NCBI RefSeq assembly: GCF_020991475.1
Contig: NZ_JAJMPA010000001.1
Span: 930,001 to 994,000, forward strand
DNA: 64,000 nt
Source of the DNA: Pedobacter sp. MC2016-14
GTDB taxonomy: Bacteria > Bacteroidota > Bacteroidia > Sphingobacteriales > Sphingobacteriaceae
Reading direction: 5' to 3'
This document shows positions 24,874-33,723 of this stretch, in pieces (position 1 is the first letter of the stretch; every line of letters starts with the position of its first letter). The position numbers were made by a program, and so were the translations under genes. Below the pieces are notes generated by a model. It had not been told where the DNA came from, made no database searches, and worked only from the letters and a program-made list of their open reading frames with translations.

Positions 24874-27800
24874 ATGACCGTTACAGCACAAAAGACATTA
24901 AAGAACAATCTCCGGATAGGTCTGGGCCTGTCCTTGCTGGTGCTTTTTATCAGTTCCCTGGCTTCCTTCATGAGCATTCGCAACTTAATTAAAAGCTCAG
25001 ATCTGGTGGCCCACAGCAATCAGGTGATTAGTAATCTTGATAACATCATCTCTACGCTAAAGGATGCAGAAACCGGTCAGCGGGGATATTTGCTAACTGA
25101 CAATAAGGTGTTTCTGGAGCCTTACACGGGCGCAAAGGAAAAAGCCCTTGATTTGTTAAACAACATTGCATCCGAAACGCAAGACAATCCTTTTCAGCAG
25201 GAGAACGTAAAAAAATTGCAGGAAGTTATTGAGCAACGGCTTTCTATCATTAGTTCAACGATAGATGTAAAAGGAAAAGGCGGAAGCGTAACTGTTGCCG
25301 AGCTGTTGAAAGGTAAGGAATACATGGATTCGGCACGTGCCCTGGTTAGTGCCATGCAGAAAGAAGAGAAGAGACTGCTGGACGACAGGACATCAGAATT
25401 GAATAAAATGGCTGGTTATACGCCATTGTTCATTGTTATTGCGGCTTTATTAGCTGTGTTAATTACATTTTTCTTTTATCGTAAAGTTTCTGCAGATTTT
25501 ACTGAGCGCCTGATTTTACAGAAGGCACTACAGGATAAAAATGATGAGATAGACCGCAGGATTATTGTGATTAAAGATATTGCGAGCCAAATTTCTGACG
25601 GTAATTACCAGGTTAGGCTAGATGAGGTACAAAAGGATGGCTTGGGCAGTCTTTCGGGATATTTAAATGCCATGGCAGAATCCCTTCAGTTTTCTTTTGG
25701 TTTACTTGCTGATAAGGAATGGCTTCAGTCTGGCATTGCTTCGCTGAATGATAAGATGGTGGGCGAAAAAAGTGTTCCTGAACTGGCCAATGCTGTCATT
25801 GAAAATATTGTTGCCCATACCAACAGTCAGGTAGCGGCTTTATACTTATTGGAAGAAAGGACTTTAGGTTTAACGGCCAGCTATGCGCTTATGAGGGATA
25901 AGCAGCGCAGTTTTATTGGTCTGGGCGATGGATTAGCAGGACAAGCCGCTAAATCTGGGAAACAAATGCTTTTGACAGATATTCCTGATGATGAATTGTC
26001 AATCTCGTATGTGCTGGGTAATTTGAAACCAAGAAATATTGTGGCAGTGCCTATTTTTAGGGACAATTATGTAATAGGAGTGATGGAGTTTGGTGCCTTG
26101 TTACCTTATACCAAATTACAACTTGATTTTTTCAGTAGTGTATCTTCCAACATCGGTATTGCCATACATACGGCACAGAACAGGAAGAAACTACAGGAGT
26201 TTTTAGAAGAAACACAGGCACAGGCCGAGGAACTACAGGCACAACATACGGAGCTGGAAGGCTTAAATGCAGAACTGGAAGCGCAGACTCAGAAAATACA
26301 AACTTCTGAAGAGGAACTGAGGGTGCAGCAGGAAGAGTTGCTGCAAAGCAACCAGGAACTGGAAGAGCGCTCTACACTGCTGGAAGAAAAAAACCAGCTG
26401 ATCCTGGAGCGTAACCTGGACATTCAGCAGAAGGCCGAGCAATTGGAGCAAAGCACCAAATATAAATCGGAGTTTTTGGCCAATATGTCGCATGAGCTGC
26501 GTACACCGCTAAATTCCATTTTGCTGTTGTCTAAACTGATGTCGGATAACAAGGAGCTGGATAAGGAATACATTGAATATGCGGAAGTGATTCAAAGTTC
26601 GGGACAGGGACTTTTGGGACTTATTGATGAGATCCTGGACCTTTCGAAAATAGAGGCAGGAAAGATGAAACTGGAATTTGCAGATGTAAGTTTAACTGAA
26701 GTGGCTACAGATATGCGGTCAATGTTTAACCCGATGGCCAAAAGCAAAAACCTGGAACTGCTGATTGACCTGGAAGAGGGGCTTACCTCAATCAATACAG
26801 ATAAAATGAGGGTAGAACAGGTACTCAAAAACCTGTTGTCTAATGCCCTTAAGTTTACTACTGTGGGGAAAATCACCCTTACCATCAGCAAAGATGAATC
26901 TATTAAAAGTGTGCTGTTTAAAGTAACGGATACGGGGATCGGTATTCCTGCAGATAAACAGGGGCTGATCTTTGAAGCCTTTCAGCAGGCAGATGGTTCT
27001 ACCCGCCGCAAGTTTGGCGGTACGGGCTTAGGCTTGTCCATCAGCAGGGAACTGGCTAAACTTTTAGGTGGCGAAATTGAATTGACCAGCAAAGAAAACG
27101 TAGGTAGTGAATTTACTTTTTCTGTTCCATTTGATCGTGCTGCGGTTGCCGCTAAAATGCAGGATGTTTTAGAGGTACTTGCTCCTGCAGCTAATGAAGT
27201 TCTTCCTGTTATAGCAGAAAGATTTACGGTAGACCGTATACCACAGGAAATAGAGGACGACAGGGACACTATCCAACCGGGCGATAAGATTATACTGATT
27301 GTAGAAGATGATACGGCCTTTGCTAAAACGCTATTGACATTTACCCGGAACAGGAGCTATAAAGGTATTGTGGCCGTTCGTGGAGATTCAGGCATAGAGC
27401 TGGCCAACCATTATAAGCCATTAGCCATCTTACTTGATATACAGCTGCCTGTTAAAGATGGCTGGCAGGTAATGGAGGAATTGAAATCCAATCCTGCTAC
27501 ACGCCACATTCCGGTGCACATTATGTCTTCTCTGGAAGTTAAAAAGGAGAGCTTGTTAAAAGGTGCGGTTGATTTTATCAATAAACCGGTTGCGCTGGAG
27601 CACATGCAGCAGATATTTTCCAAGCTTGAACATGCCTTGAGCAGGCATCCTAAAAAAGTATTGATTGTAGAAGAGAACAGGCAACATGCGGAAGCATTGA
27701 GCTATTTTTTAAGCAATTACAACATTCAGACCGAGGTGGCAGATAATGTGTCGCAGAGTGTGGGTGCCCTGAAGAAAAAAGAAGTTGATATTGTCATCCT

Positions 27801-28467
27801 GGACATGGGGATCCCTGATAAAGGTGCATATGATACGCTGGAAGTGATTAAAAAGACGGAGGGACTGGAGAACCTGCCGATCATTATTTTTACGGGTAAA
27901 AACCTTTCTAAAGGAGAAGAAAACAGGATTAAACAATATGCTGATTCTATAGTGGTTAAAACGGCACATTCTTACCAGCGTATTTTAGATGAGGCGGGAT
28001 TGTTTTTACACCTGGTGGAGGAAAAAGAATCGGATACCAAAAATAAGAAACAATCTTCTGAGCGTTTGGGCGGTTTGTATGAAGTGCTGAACAATAAAAC
28101 CGTGCTGATTGCAGATGATGATGTCCGTAATATTTTCTCTTTAACCAAGGCATTGGAAAAGCATAAAATGAAGGTGCTTGCCGCTACGGATGGGAAGGAA
28201 GCCTTACAGGTTTTAAAAGAAAACCCCATGGTAGATATTGTGCTGATGGATATGATGATGCCGGAAATGGACGGTTATGAGAGTACAAAGGAGATCAGAA
28301 AAATAAGTGCCTACAAACAATTGCCTATTTTGGCTGTTACTGCCAAGGCAATGATGGGAGACAGGGAAAAATGTATTGCTGCCGGTGCATCAGATTATAT
28401 TTCTAAGCCTGTGGATATTGATCAGTTGATTTCATTGTTGCGTGTTTGGTTGTATGATAAAGTTTAA
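24874..28467 (+). CDS. Hybrid histidine kinase: CHASE3-HAMP-GAF-HK-REC-REC-REC
   Basis: 1197 residues. TM1 about 12-34, a CHASE3 extracellular domain (about 38-175, LKDAETGQRGYLLT motif), TM2 about 182-204, HAMP, GAF (about 295-430), a long coiled coil (about 440-525), HisKA with His540 in ANMSHELRTPLNSILLL, HATPase_c (NLLSNALKFT, DTGIGIPADKQG, GTGLGLSISREL). Three receivers follow with Asp855 (LLDIQLPVKDG), Asp977 (ILDMGIPDKG) and Asp1126 (LMDMMMPEMDG). The first two receivers diverge more from consensus than the third. It probably passes phosphate within itself and to the single-domain regulators next door. Confidence 0.93.
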   Translation: MTVTAQKTLKNNLRIGLGLSLLVLFISSLASFMSIRNLIKSSDLVAHSNQVISNLDNIISTLKDAETGQRGYLLTDNKVFLEPYTGAKEKALDLLNNIASETQDNPFQQENVKKLQEVIEQRLSIISSTIDVKGKGGSVTVAELLKGKEYMDSARALVSAMQKEEKRLLDDRTSELNKMAGYTPLFIVIAALLAVLITFFFYRKVSADFTERLILQKALQDKNDEIDRRIIVIKDIASQISDGNYQVRLDEVQKDGLGSLSGYLNAMAESLQFSFGLLADKEWLQSGIASLNDKMVGEKSVPELANAVIENIVAHTNSQVAALYLLEERTLGLTASYALMRDKQRSFIGLGDGLAGQAAKSGKQMLLTDIPDDELSISYVLGNLKPRNIVAVPIFRDNYVIGVMEFGALLPYTKLQLDFFSSVSSNIGIAIHTAQNRKKLQEFLEETQAQAEELQAQHTELEGLNAELEAQTQKIQTSEEELRVQQEELLQSNQELEERSTLLEEKNQLILERNLDIQQKAEQLEQSTKYKSEFLANMSHELRTPLNSILLLSKLMSDNKELDKEYIEYAEVIQSSGQGLLGLIDEILDLSKIEAGKMKLEFADVSLTEVATDMRSMFNPMAKSKNLELLIDLEEGLTSINTDKMRVEQVLKNLLSNALKFTTVGKITLTISKDESIKSVLFKVTDTGIGIPADKQGLIFEAFQQADGSTRRKFGGTGLGLSISRELAKLLGGEIELTSKENVGSEFTFSVPFDRAAVAAKMQDVLEVLAPAANEVLPVIAERFTVDRIPQEIEDDRDTIQPGDKIILIVEDDTAFAKTLLTFTRNRSYKGIVAVRGDSGIELANHYKPLAILLDIQLPVKDGWQVMEELKSNPATRHIPVHIMSSLEVKKESLLKGAVDFINKPVALEHMQQIFSKLEHALSRHPKKVLIVEENRQHAEALSYFLSNYNIQTEVADNVSQSVGALKKKEVDIVILDMGIPDKGAYDTLEVIKKTEGLENLPIIIFTGKNLSKGEENRIKQYADSIVVKTAHSYQRILDEAGLFLHLVEEKESDTKNKKQSSERLGGLYEVLNNKTVLIADDDVRNIFSLTKALEKHKMKVLAATDGKEALQVLKENPMVDIVLMDMMMPEMDGYESTKEIRKISAYKQLPILAVTAKAMMGDREKCIAAGASDYISKPVDIDQLISLLRVWLYDKV

Positions 28468-28468
28468 T

Positions 28469-28840
28469 ATGGCGACTCATAAAGTTTTAATAATTGATGA
28501 TGATAACCGGAACATTTTTGCTTTAACGGCAGTATTAAGGGCAAAAGGGTATCAATGTGTTTCTGCAACCGGAGCGGAAGAAGGAATTGATATTTTGATG
28601 GAAGACCGGGAGATTGCGGTGGTATTGATGGATATGATGATGCCGGGGATGGATGGTTACCAGGCCATTAAAAAAATGAACAATAGCCCTGAATTAAAAG
28701 ACATACCTGTTATAGCGGTTACGGCACAGGCGATGTTGGGCGATAGAGAACGCTGTTTAGATGCTGGTGCGGTAGGTTATGTTTCTAAACCCATCAATGT
28801 AGACGATTTAACAAAATTACTTACACAATATATAGTATAA
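28469..28840 (+). CDS. Single-domain response regulator
   Basis: 123 residues from the ATG at 28469, one base after the hybrid kinase stop; a longer in-frame start would overlap that gene. It is a bare receiver: acidic pair in IIDDDNRN, phosphoacceptor Asp in VLMDMMMPGMDG, Thr in AVTAQAM, Lys in YVSKPINVDDL. It closely resembles the third receiver of the hybrid kinase, which suggests a domain duplication. With no output domain it may relay phosphate or act through protein contacts, like CheY. Confidence 0.9.
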   Translation: MATHKVLIIDDDNRNIFALTAVLRAKGYQCVSATGAEEGIDILMEDREIAVVLMDMMMPGMDGYQAIKKMNNSPELKDIPVIAVTAQAMLGDRERCLDAGAVGYVSKPINVDDLTKLLTQYIV

Positions 28841-28844
28841 AGCA

Positions 28845-29666
28845 TTGGAATTAGGCGCAATTAGTGATGAACAGGTAGAGTTATTGCTTTCAGATCTTCT
28901 GGAAGAATATGGCTATGATTTTACCGGCTATTCTAAGGCCTCACTAAAAAGGCGCATTGCCAGGCTCTATTCTTTAGATAAGGCCGTTAGTTTTGCGGAA
29001 TTCAGGTACAGGATTAGCGACGACAGCAGTTACTTTAAACGCTTTGTAGAGCAGATTACAGTGAATGTTACGGAGATGTTTAGAGATCCTTCATTTTTCA
29101 AAACGCTGAGGGATGTGGTTTTGCCCAGGCTGGGTACTTATCCTTTTATCCGTATTTGGGTGGCCGGCTGTTCTACAGGAGAAGAGGCCTACTCTATAGC
29201 CATTATCTTGAAAGAGCTGAACCTGCTCCATAAGTCTTTGATTTATGCTACAGATTTAAATCCGGAAGTGCTGGAAAAAGCGGCACAGAGTATGTTTTCG
29301 TTAAGCCATATGAAGCAATATTCTGAGAATTACATCCTTTCTGGCGGTACGCAGGATTTTTCCAGTTATTATACGGCCAATTATTCGCTGGCTAAATTTG
29401 ACGATAGTTTAAAGCGCAAAATGATTTTCTCTACCCATAACCTGGTATCGGATCATTCTTTCAATGAATTTCAACTCATTTTGTGCCGCAATGTATTGAT
29501 TTATTTTGACCGGGAGCTTCAGCATAAGGTATTTGAGCTGTTTGATGAGAGTTTGGAAAACTTTGGCTACCTGGCTTTAGGTACTAAAGAAACAATTGAC
29601 TTTTCTAAAAATGCGAAAGCATACAAGCGGTTGCCGGGTGATAAGATATGGAGGAAGGAAGGATGA
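28845..29666 (+). CDS. CheR-type protein methyltransferase
   Basis: 273 residues, probably starting at a TTG (28845). CheR uses SAM to methylate glutamates in chemoreceptors. It has the N-terminal helical CheR domain (about 10-75, with the YSKASLKRRIARL segment), an FRDPSFFKTLRDVVLPRLG linker, and a SAM-binding domain with VAGCSTGEEAYSIAIIL and FQLILCRNVLIYF. No chemoreceptor or CheW gene is visible nearby, so its substrate could be the hybrid kinase system or unknown. The same CheR-CheB pairing in Bacteroidota hybrid-kinase clusters is common. It overlaps cheB. Confidence 0.88.
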   Translation: MELGAISDEQVELLLSDLLEEYGYDFTGYSKASLKRRIARLYSLDKAVSFAEFRYRISDDSSYFKRFVEQITVNVTEMFRDPSFFKTLRDVVLPRLGTYPFIRIWVAGCSTGEEAYSIAIILKELNLLHKSLIYATDLNPEVLEKAAQSMFSLSHMKQYSENYILSGGTQDFSSYYTANYSLAKFDDSLKRKMIFSTHNLVSDHSFNEFQLILCRNVLIYFDRELQHKVFELFDESLENFGYLALGTKETIDFSKNAKAYKRLPGDKIWRKEG

Positions 29667-30229
29667 TGAAGGGATGTAAAGCATTGATTATTGGAGGTTC
29701 TGCGGGCAGTTTAGACGTATTGCTCAAGGTATTGCCGGCTTTAGATCCTGAAATTGGCTTTCCGGTTATCATCGTTGTGCACCGTAAGCACGGGACGGAT
29801 TCACTGCTGCCAGATCTTTTGTCCAGTCGTACTTCATTGAAAGTAAAAGAGGTGGATGAAAAGGAAGCCATTAAGGCGGGAACCGTTTACATTGCGCCAT
29901 CAGATTACCATTTATTGATAGAACAGGACCATACTTTTTCACTGGATTATTCTGAAAAGATCAATTTCTCCAGGCCTGCAATTGATGTTACTTTTCAAAC
30001 GGCTGCTGAGGTTTATAAAAACAAGCTGGCCTGCTTGTTGCTCTCCGGATCTAACAGCGATGGCGTAGAGGGCTTAAAAAGCGTAAAGGAATGGGAAGGA
30101 TTGGCCATAGTACAAGATCCTGAAAGCGCCCAGGTTCCTTATATGCCGGAACAGGCGATAAAAAATGTGGCTATTGATGCTGTACTGCGTATTGAAGCTA
30201 TGGCAGAATTTATAAATTTGTTAACTTGA
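29663..30229 (+). CDS. CheB-type methylesterase (no receiver)
   Basis: About 188 residues of CheB catalytic domain without the usual N-terminal receiver. The nucleophile Ser is in IIGGSAGSLDVLL, the His in VVHRKHG and the Asp in SGSNSDGVEGL, giving the S-H-D triad of CheB. I place the start at the ATG at 29663 behind an AGGAAGG-rich stretch; 29648 is an in-frame alternative. It overlaps cheR by 4 bases, so the two are translationally coupled. CheB normally removes the methyl groups that CheR adds, and may deamidate glutamines. Confidence 0.87.
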   Translation: MMKGCKALIIGGSAGSLDVLLKVLPALDPEIGFPVIIVVHRKHGTDSLLPDLLSSRTSLKVKEVDEKEAIKAGTVYIAPSDYHLLIEQDHTFSLDYSEKINFSRPAIDVTFQTAAEVYKNKLACLLLSGSNSDGVEGLKSVKEWEGLAIVQDPESAQVPYMPEQAIKNVAIDAVLRIEAMAEFINLLT

Positions 30230-30247
30230 CCAAAAATACAACCCGTA

Positions 30248-30625
30248 ATGAGTAAAAATAAAAAAGTGTTTGTCTTTGATGACAACGTTGATATCCTGGA
30301 ATTGTGTACCATTATTTTGGAAGATGCAGGCTATGAAATTAAAACTTCTTCTACCTCTAACAACATCATTGATCAGGTGAATGCCTATACACCAGACATT
30401 ATTTTTATGGACAACTGGTTGCCTGATGTGGGCGGTATTGATGCTACAAGGGAACTAAAAAAGCACGAGGAACTGAAAAACATACCCGTAATTTACTTCT
30501 CGGCAAATAACGATGTAGCCTCTTTGGCGCAACAAGCCGGGGCAGATGGTTATTTATCTAAGCCTTTTGATATTCATGAGCTTGAAAACATCATCAGCAA
30601 GCATCTTGGTGCCGCTTCTATTTAA
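30248..30625 (+). CDS. Single-domain response regulator
   Basis: 125 residues, one receiver domain: VFVFDDNVD acidic pocket, phosphoacceptor Asp in IIFMDNWLPDVGG, Ser/Thr position in YFSANND, Lys in YLSKPFDIHEL. It starts 18 bases after cheB and ends the signalling operon. Its last 8 bases overlap the 3' end of the convergent peptidase gene. The sequence differs clearly from the earlier lone receiver, so it is not a recent copy of that one. Confidence 0.9.
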   Translation: MSKNKKVFVFDDNVDILELCTIILEDAGYEIKTSSTSNNIIDQVNAYTPDIIFMDNWLPDVGGIDATRELKKHEELKNIPVIYFSANNDVASLAQQAGADGYLSKPFDIHELENIISKHLGAASI

Positions 30626-32300
30626 CGCCCAGCACGTCTACACCCTGCTCAAATATCACATCAACCGGAATGCCTTTTTTACTCAGTTTATCCAGGTCTG
30701 CCTGTAACTCAGGCTGGATAACAGCGTTTTCCTGCTGCACTTTTAGAACCGATGCATAATCGCCATTGCCCTGAAGGGTAAGGATCATTGCTGCAAGTTT
30801 ATCCATAGATTCGGCAAACTTTACATAATCTACTTTGTAAGTGCCATTGGCTGATCTTAAAAAGGCGCCATTCTCTTTAAAGAAATTGAAACATTGCATA
30901 TTGGCTTTGCCATGCGCGCTGGCCGCGCCAAACCTTACAGAACGGAGTATCCCCGCCATAAATGTGGTGTAATATTCTTTGACATCTCCGGTAAGTTCTC
31001 CTTTTTTTAACAGCCCTGTTACCATGTATAGGCCAAGGATATCTGCTTTTCCTTCTTCTAACCAGGAGAATTGTTCCTTTAAAGCGTCACGTACAAATCC
31101 TTTTCCGCTGATGGTTTTTTTGATGCCGAGGCCATGTGCAACTTCATGAAACATCACATTGGCAAAAAACGCATCAAATTTAATGTATTGCTGTTGCGTC
31201 TTGTCAATCAGCTCGGTGCTGATGGGCACCAGGATTTTATCAAACTTGGCCCGCATGGCATTTTTAAGCTGCGAGCGGCGTGTTCCCTTTTTTTGCTGAA
31301 TCAATTCATCGTTCGGGAGGTTTACAGCAATGGTTTTGGAACCGGCATTACAATCTCCGGCATAATAAACCACATCATAGGCATTCAGTTCAGAATCTGT
31401 TCCGGGTTTTTCCTTTTTATATTTCTCTGCTACCGGGAGCCCTTTCTGTAATTCGGGAAGTAGCTGTACATATTTTGCCAGTCGCTTGCTCCATACTTTA
31501 TCTTTAACCAATACATATGCTTCAAAGGAAGTGCGGGCATTGTACAGCTTATCTTCATAGTTTTCTATAGGGCCAATAATCAAATCCAGACCGTTACTTT
31601 TCATGTCCAGCCAGGCGTAATCACTAGCGGTATAATTATCGGTAACCAGTGCATCTGCACGTAAGTTAAGGTAGTTTTTAAAACCAGCATCTTCTGTGAT
31701 TAAAGCGGCTTGTTTGAGCAGACTAGATGCTTTTTGTAGCTCGGCAGCAAATAAGGTATGGTAAGGAACGAGGGAAAGTTTTCCGGCGCTATCTTGTCTG
31801 ACTACGGAATAGGGGTTAAATTTATCTTTAAGGTCTGATTTTTCGAGCGCTTCTTTAGTTAATCCGGCAGGGTAAAATGTTGCCCCATCAGGTTTAGCAC
31901 CAATTCCTGCAACAAAAGGTTTGTCGCCATTTAAACGATCCCAGGGTCCGTAGTTGATCCTCACAAAAGCTTTGGTGTTTTCGTCTTTTAATACATTAAG
32001 CAGGCTATCCCGCTGCGGATAGGTTTGTTGCCAAAATAAACCATCCATAATTTGTGCGGCCTGGATCAGCAGTGGGAGTACTTTACGGTCGTTGGGTGTA
32101 AGTTCATTTAAGTTTGTAGTCAATTTAACACTTTCATAAATGCTCAATCGTTTTCTGGCATATTCCTGAAGACTGTCTTCTACAGCTATGGTTTTTGTGC
32201 TTTCGGTTTTTTTGCTTTCCTGGGTGTTGTTGCAGGCTGTAAATCCGGTTGTGATAAGGCATGCTGCGGTAAAGAGAAATGCTCTGCTCGAATGATTCAT
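30618..32300 (-). CDS. M49-type (dipeptidyl-peptidase III-like) zinc lipoprotein
   Basis: 560 residues. Predicted lipoprotein: signal peptide with TGFTAC lipobox at about residues 18-23. The zinc site is FHEVAHGLG with a downstream glutamate in WLEEGKADILGLYMV, which corresponds to the HExxxH ... EExxAD pattern of the M49 dipeptidyl-peptidase III family, except that the two histidines are spaced HExxH. Family members cleave dipeptides from peptide N-termini. An outer-membrane or periplasmic peptide-degrading role is inferred from the signal. The gene is divergent from the amidase gene; the short intergenic gap carries both promoters. Confidence 0.8.
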   Translation of the reverse strand: MNHSSRAFLFTAACLITTGFTACNNTQESKKTESTKTIAVEDSLQEYARKRLSIYESVKLTTNLNELTPNDRKVLPLLIQAAQIMDGLFWQQTYPQRDSLLNVLKDENTKAFVRINYGPWDRLNGDKPFVAGIGAKPDGATFYPAGLTKEALEKSDLKDKFNPYSVVRQDSAGKLSLVPYHTLFAAELQKASSLLKQAALITEDAGFKNYLNLRADALVTDNYTASDYAWLDMKSNGLDLIIGPIENYEDKLYNARTSFEAYVLVKDKVWSKRLAKYVQLLPELQKGLPVAEKYKKEKPGTDSELNAYDVVYYAGDCNAGSKTIAVNLPNDELIQQKKGTRRSQLKNAMRAKFDKILVPISTELIDKTQQQYIKFDAFFANVMFHEVAHGLGIKKTISGKGFVRDALKEQFSWLEEGKADILGLYMVTGLLKKGELTGDVKEYYTTFMAGILRSVRFGAASAHGKANMQCFNFFKENGAFLRSANGTYKVDYVKFAESMDKLAAMILTLQGNGDYASVLKVQQENAVIQPELQADLDKLSKKGIPVDVIFEQGVDVLGVK

Positions 32301-32360
32301 GAATTGTAAATCTTAATAAAAGGCATAAAATTAGTAATTTCACAGCATTAAACTCAAAAG

Positions 32361-33191
32361 ATGTTCCAAAATTCCAAATGTTACGGCCTGTTATTGGCGA
32401 TAGCCGTATTTAGTATTTCCTGTAGTACCAATAAATATGCTGCCACCAACAAGGTTTATAAAGATAAAGCAAATGACTTTGCTGAGGTGATTAAAGAAAT
32501 GCCCCCTGTTAAACAGCAAATCGATTCTTTACCTGTTAATGAGCAAACTTGGGTAGCTTCTGTAAATTTTGGCATGCGTAAGCCAAATTTTGTGATTATT
32601 CATCATACTGCCCAGGACTCGGTAGAGCAAACCATAAAGACTTTTACACTTGCCAGTACACAAACCAGTGCGCATTATGTGATTGGCAAAGATGGCAAAG
32701 TGGTGCAAATGGTTAATGATTACCTGAGGGCCAATCATGCAGGTGTGGGTAAATGGGGTAACGATACAGACCTTAATTCTTCTTCTATTGGGATAGAACT
32801 GGATAACAGCGGGCTGGGTGAGCCTTATTCTGAGGCATTGATGGCCAGCCTGATTAAATTGCTGGGTACCTTAAAGCAGAAATACAACATCCCGACAGCC
32901 AATTTTATCGGCCATGCAGATATTGCCCCTGGACGTAAAGTAGATCCGTATAAATTTCCCTGGAAGCAGCTTGCAGACAAAGGCTTTGGTTATTGGCAGG
33001 ATGGGCTGCTGATTCATCCTACGGTAGATTTTGACCCTGTACTTGCCCTTCGTGTTATCGGGTACGATACGCGGAACTTAAGTAACGCCATAAAATCTTT
33101 TAAACTTCATTTTGTGCAGACGGATGAAAACCCGGTGCTTAGTGATGACGATAAATTGATTTTGTATAACTTGTATAAGAAGTATTTGTAA
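32361..33191 (+). CDS. N-acetylmuramoyl-L-alanine amidase (AmpD/PGRP type), lipoprotein
   Basis: 276 residues. Lipoprotein signal ends in VFSISC at about residue 21. The catalytic domain (about 70-200) shows the Amidase_2 zinc ligands and core: FVIIHHTAQDS, SAHYVIGKDG, RANHAG, SIGIELDNSG and GHADIAPGRKVDP. It cuts the amide bond between MurNAc and the stem peptide, or acts on 1,6-anhydro turnover products. Being a lipoprotein, it works in the periplasm, unlike cytoplasmic AmpD. A C-terminal extension of about 75 residues of unknown role follows. Confidence 0.92.
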   Translation: MFQNSKCYGLLLAIAVFSISCSTNKYAATNKVYKDKANDFAEVIKEMPPVKQQIDSLPVNEQTWVASVNFGMRKPNFVIIHHTAQDSVEQTIKTFTLASTQTSAHYVIGKDGKVVQMVNDYLRANHAGVGKWGNDTDLNSSSIGIELDNSGLGEPYSEALMASLIKLLGTLKQKYNIPTANFIGHADIAPGRKVDPYKFPWKQLADKGFGYWQDGLLIHPTVDFDPVLALRVIGYDTRNLSNAIKSFKLHFVQTDENPVLSDDDKLILYNLYKKYL

Positions 33192-33243
33192 TTGTTTTAT
33201 TGTAAACTCATTCCTGTATAGGATAACTTTACCAACACAAGAA

Positions 33244-33705
33244 TTGTATACTAAAGATCAGGTTTCTCAACTTAAACAAGCATTCTGGACGGCTTTTGGC
33301 CAATACATCTCTCCGCATCCTTCTGCGGATGGTTTAAAAATTAACTGGATCAACTACAAAACTGGTTTTAAGCACCTGTATTTTAAGATGCAGGCGGATC
33401 ATCGTTCTGCTACAGTTTCAATAGAAATGAGCCATCCTGATCCGGACATTCAAGCTTTGATGTTTGAACAATTCCAGGCCTTTAAAAATATATTAAAGGT
33501 TGCGCTGAATGAGGAATGGGAGTGGCAGTTGCATGGTCAGGATGAATATGGTAAAACGATTAGCAGGATTTATAAAAACCTTTCAGACGTAAGTGTTTTA
33601 AAAAAGGAAGACTGGCCTGCGTTGATTTCATTTTTTAAACCAAGAATTATTGCGCTGGATGAATTTTGGAGCGATGCGCAGTACAGTTTTGAATTGTTTA
33701 GGTAG
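33244..33705 (+). CDS. DUF4268 domain protein
   Basis: 153 residues with a TTG start (33244). The sequence matches DUF4268 over most of its length: LKQAFWTAFGQYISPHP, INWINYKTGFKHLYFKMQAD and AFWSDAQ-like endings. Members of this family have a fold related to nuclease-like domains, but the function is unknown. No signal peptide or membrane segment. It lies alone between the amidase and the MOSC gene, 18 bases before the latter, so co-transcription with the MOSC gene is likely. Confidence 0.75.
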   Translation: MYTKDQVSQLKQAFWTAFGQYISPHPSADGLKINWINYKTGFKHLYFKMQADHRSATVSIEMSHPDPDIQALMFEQFQAFKNILKVALNEEWEWQLHGQDEYGKTISRIYKNLSDVSVLKKEDWPALISFFKPRIIALDEFWSDAQYSFELFR

Positions 33706-33723
33706 GCTTTGTATTTTTAGATC

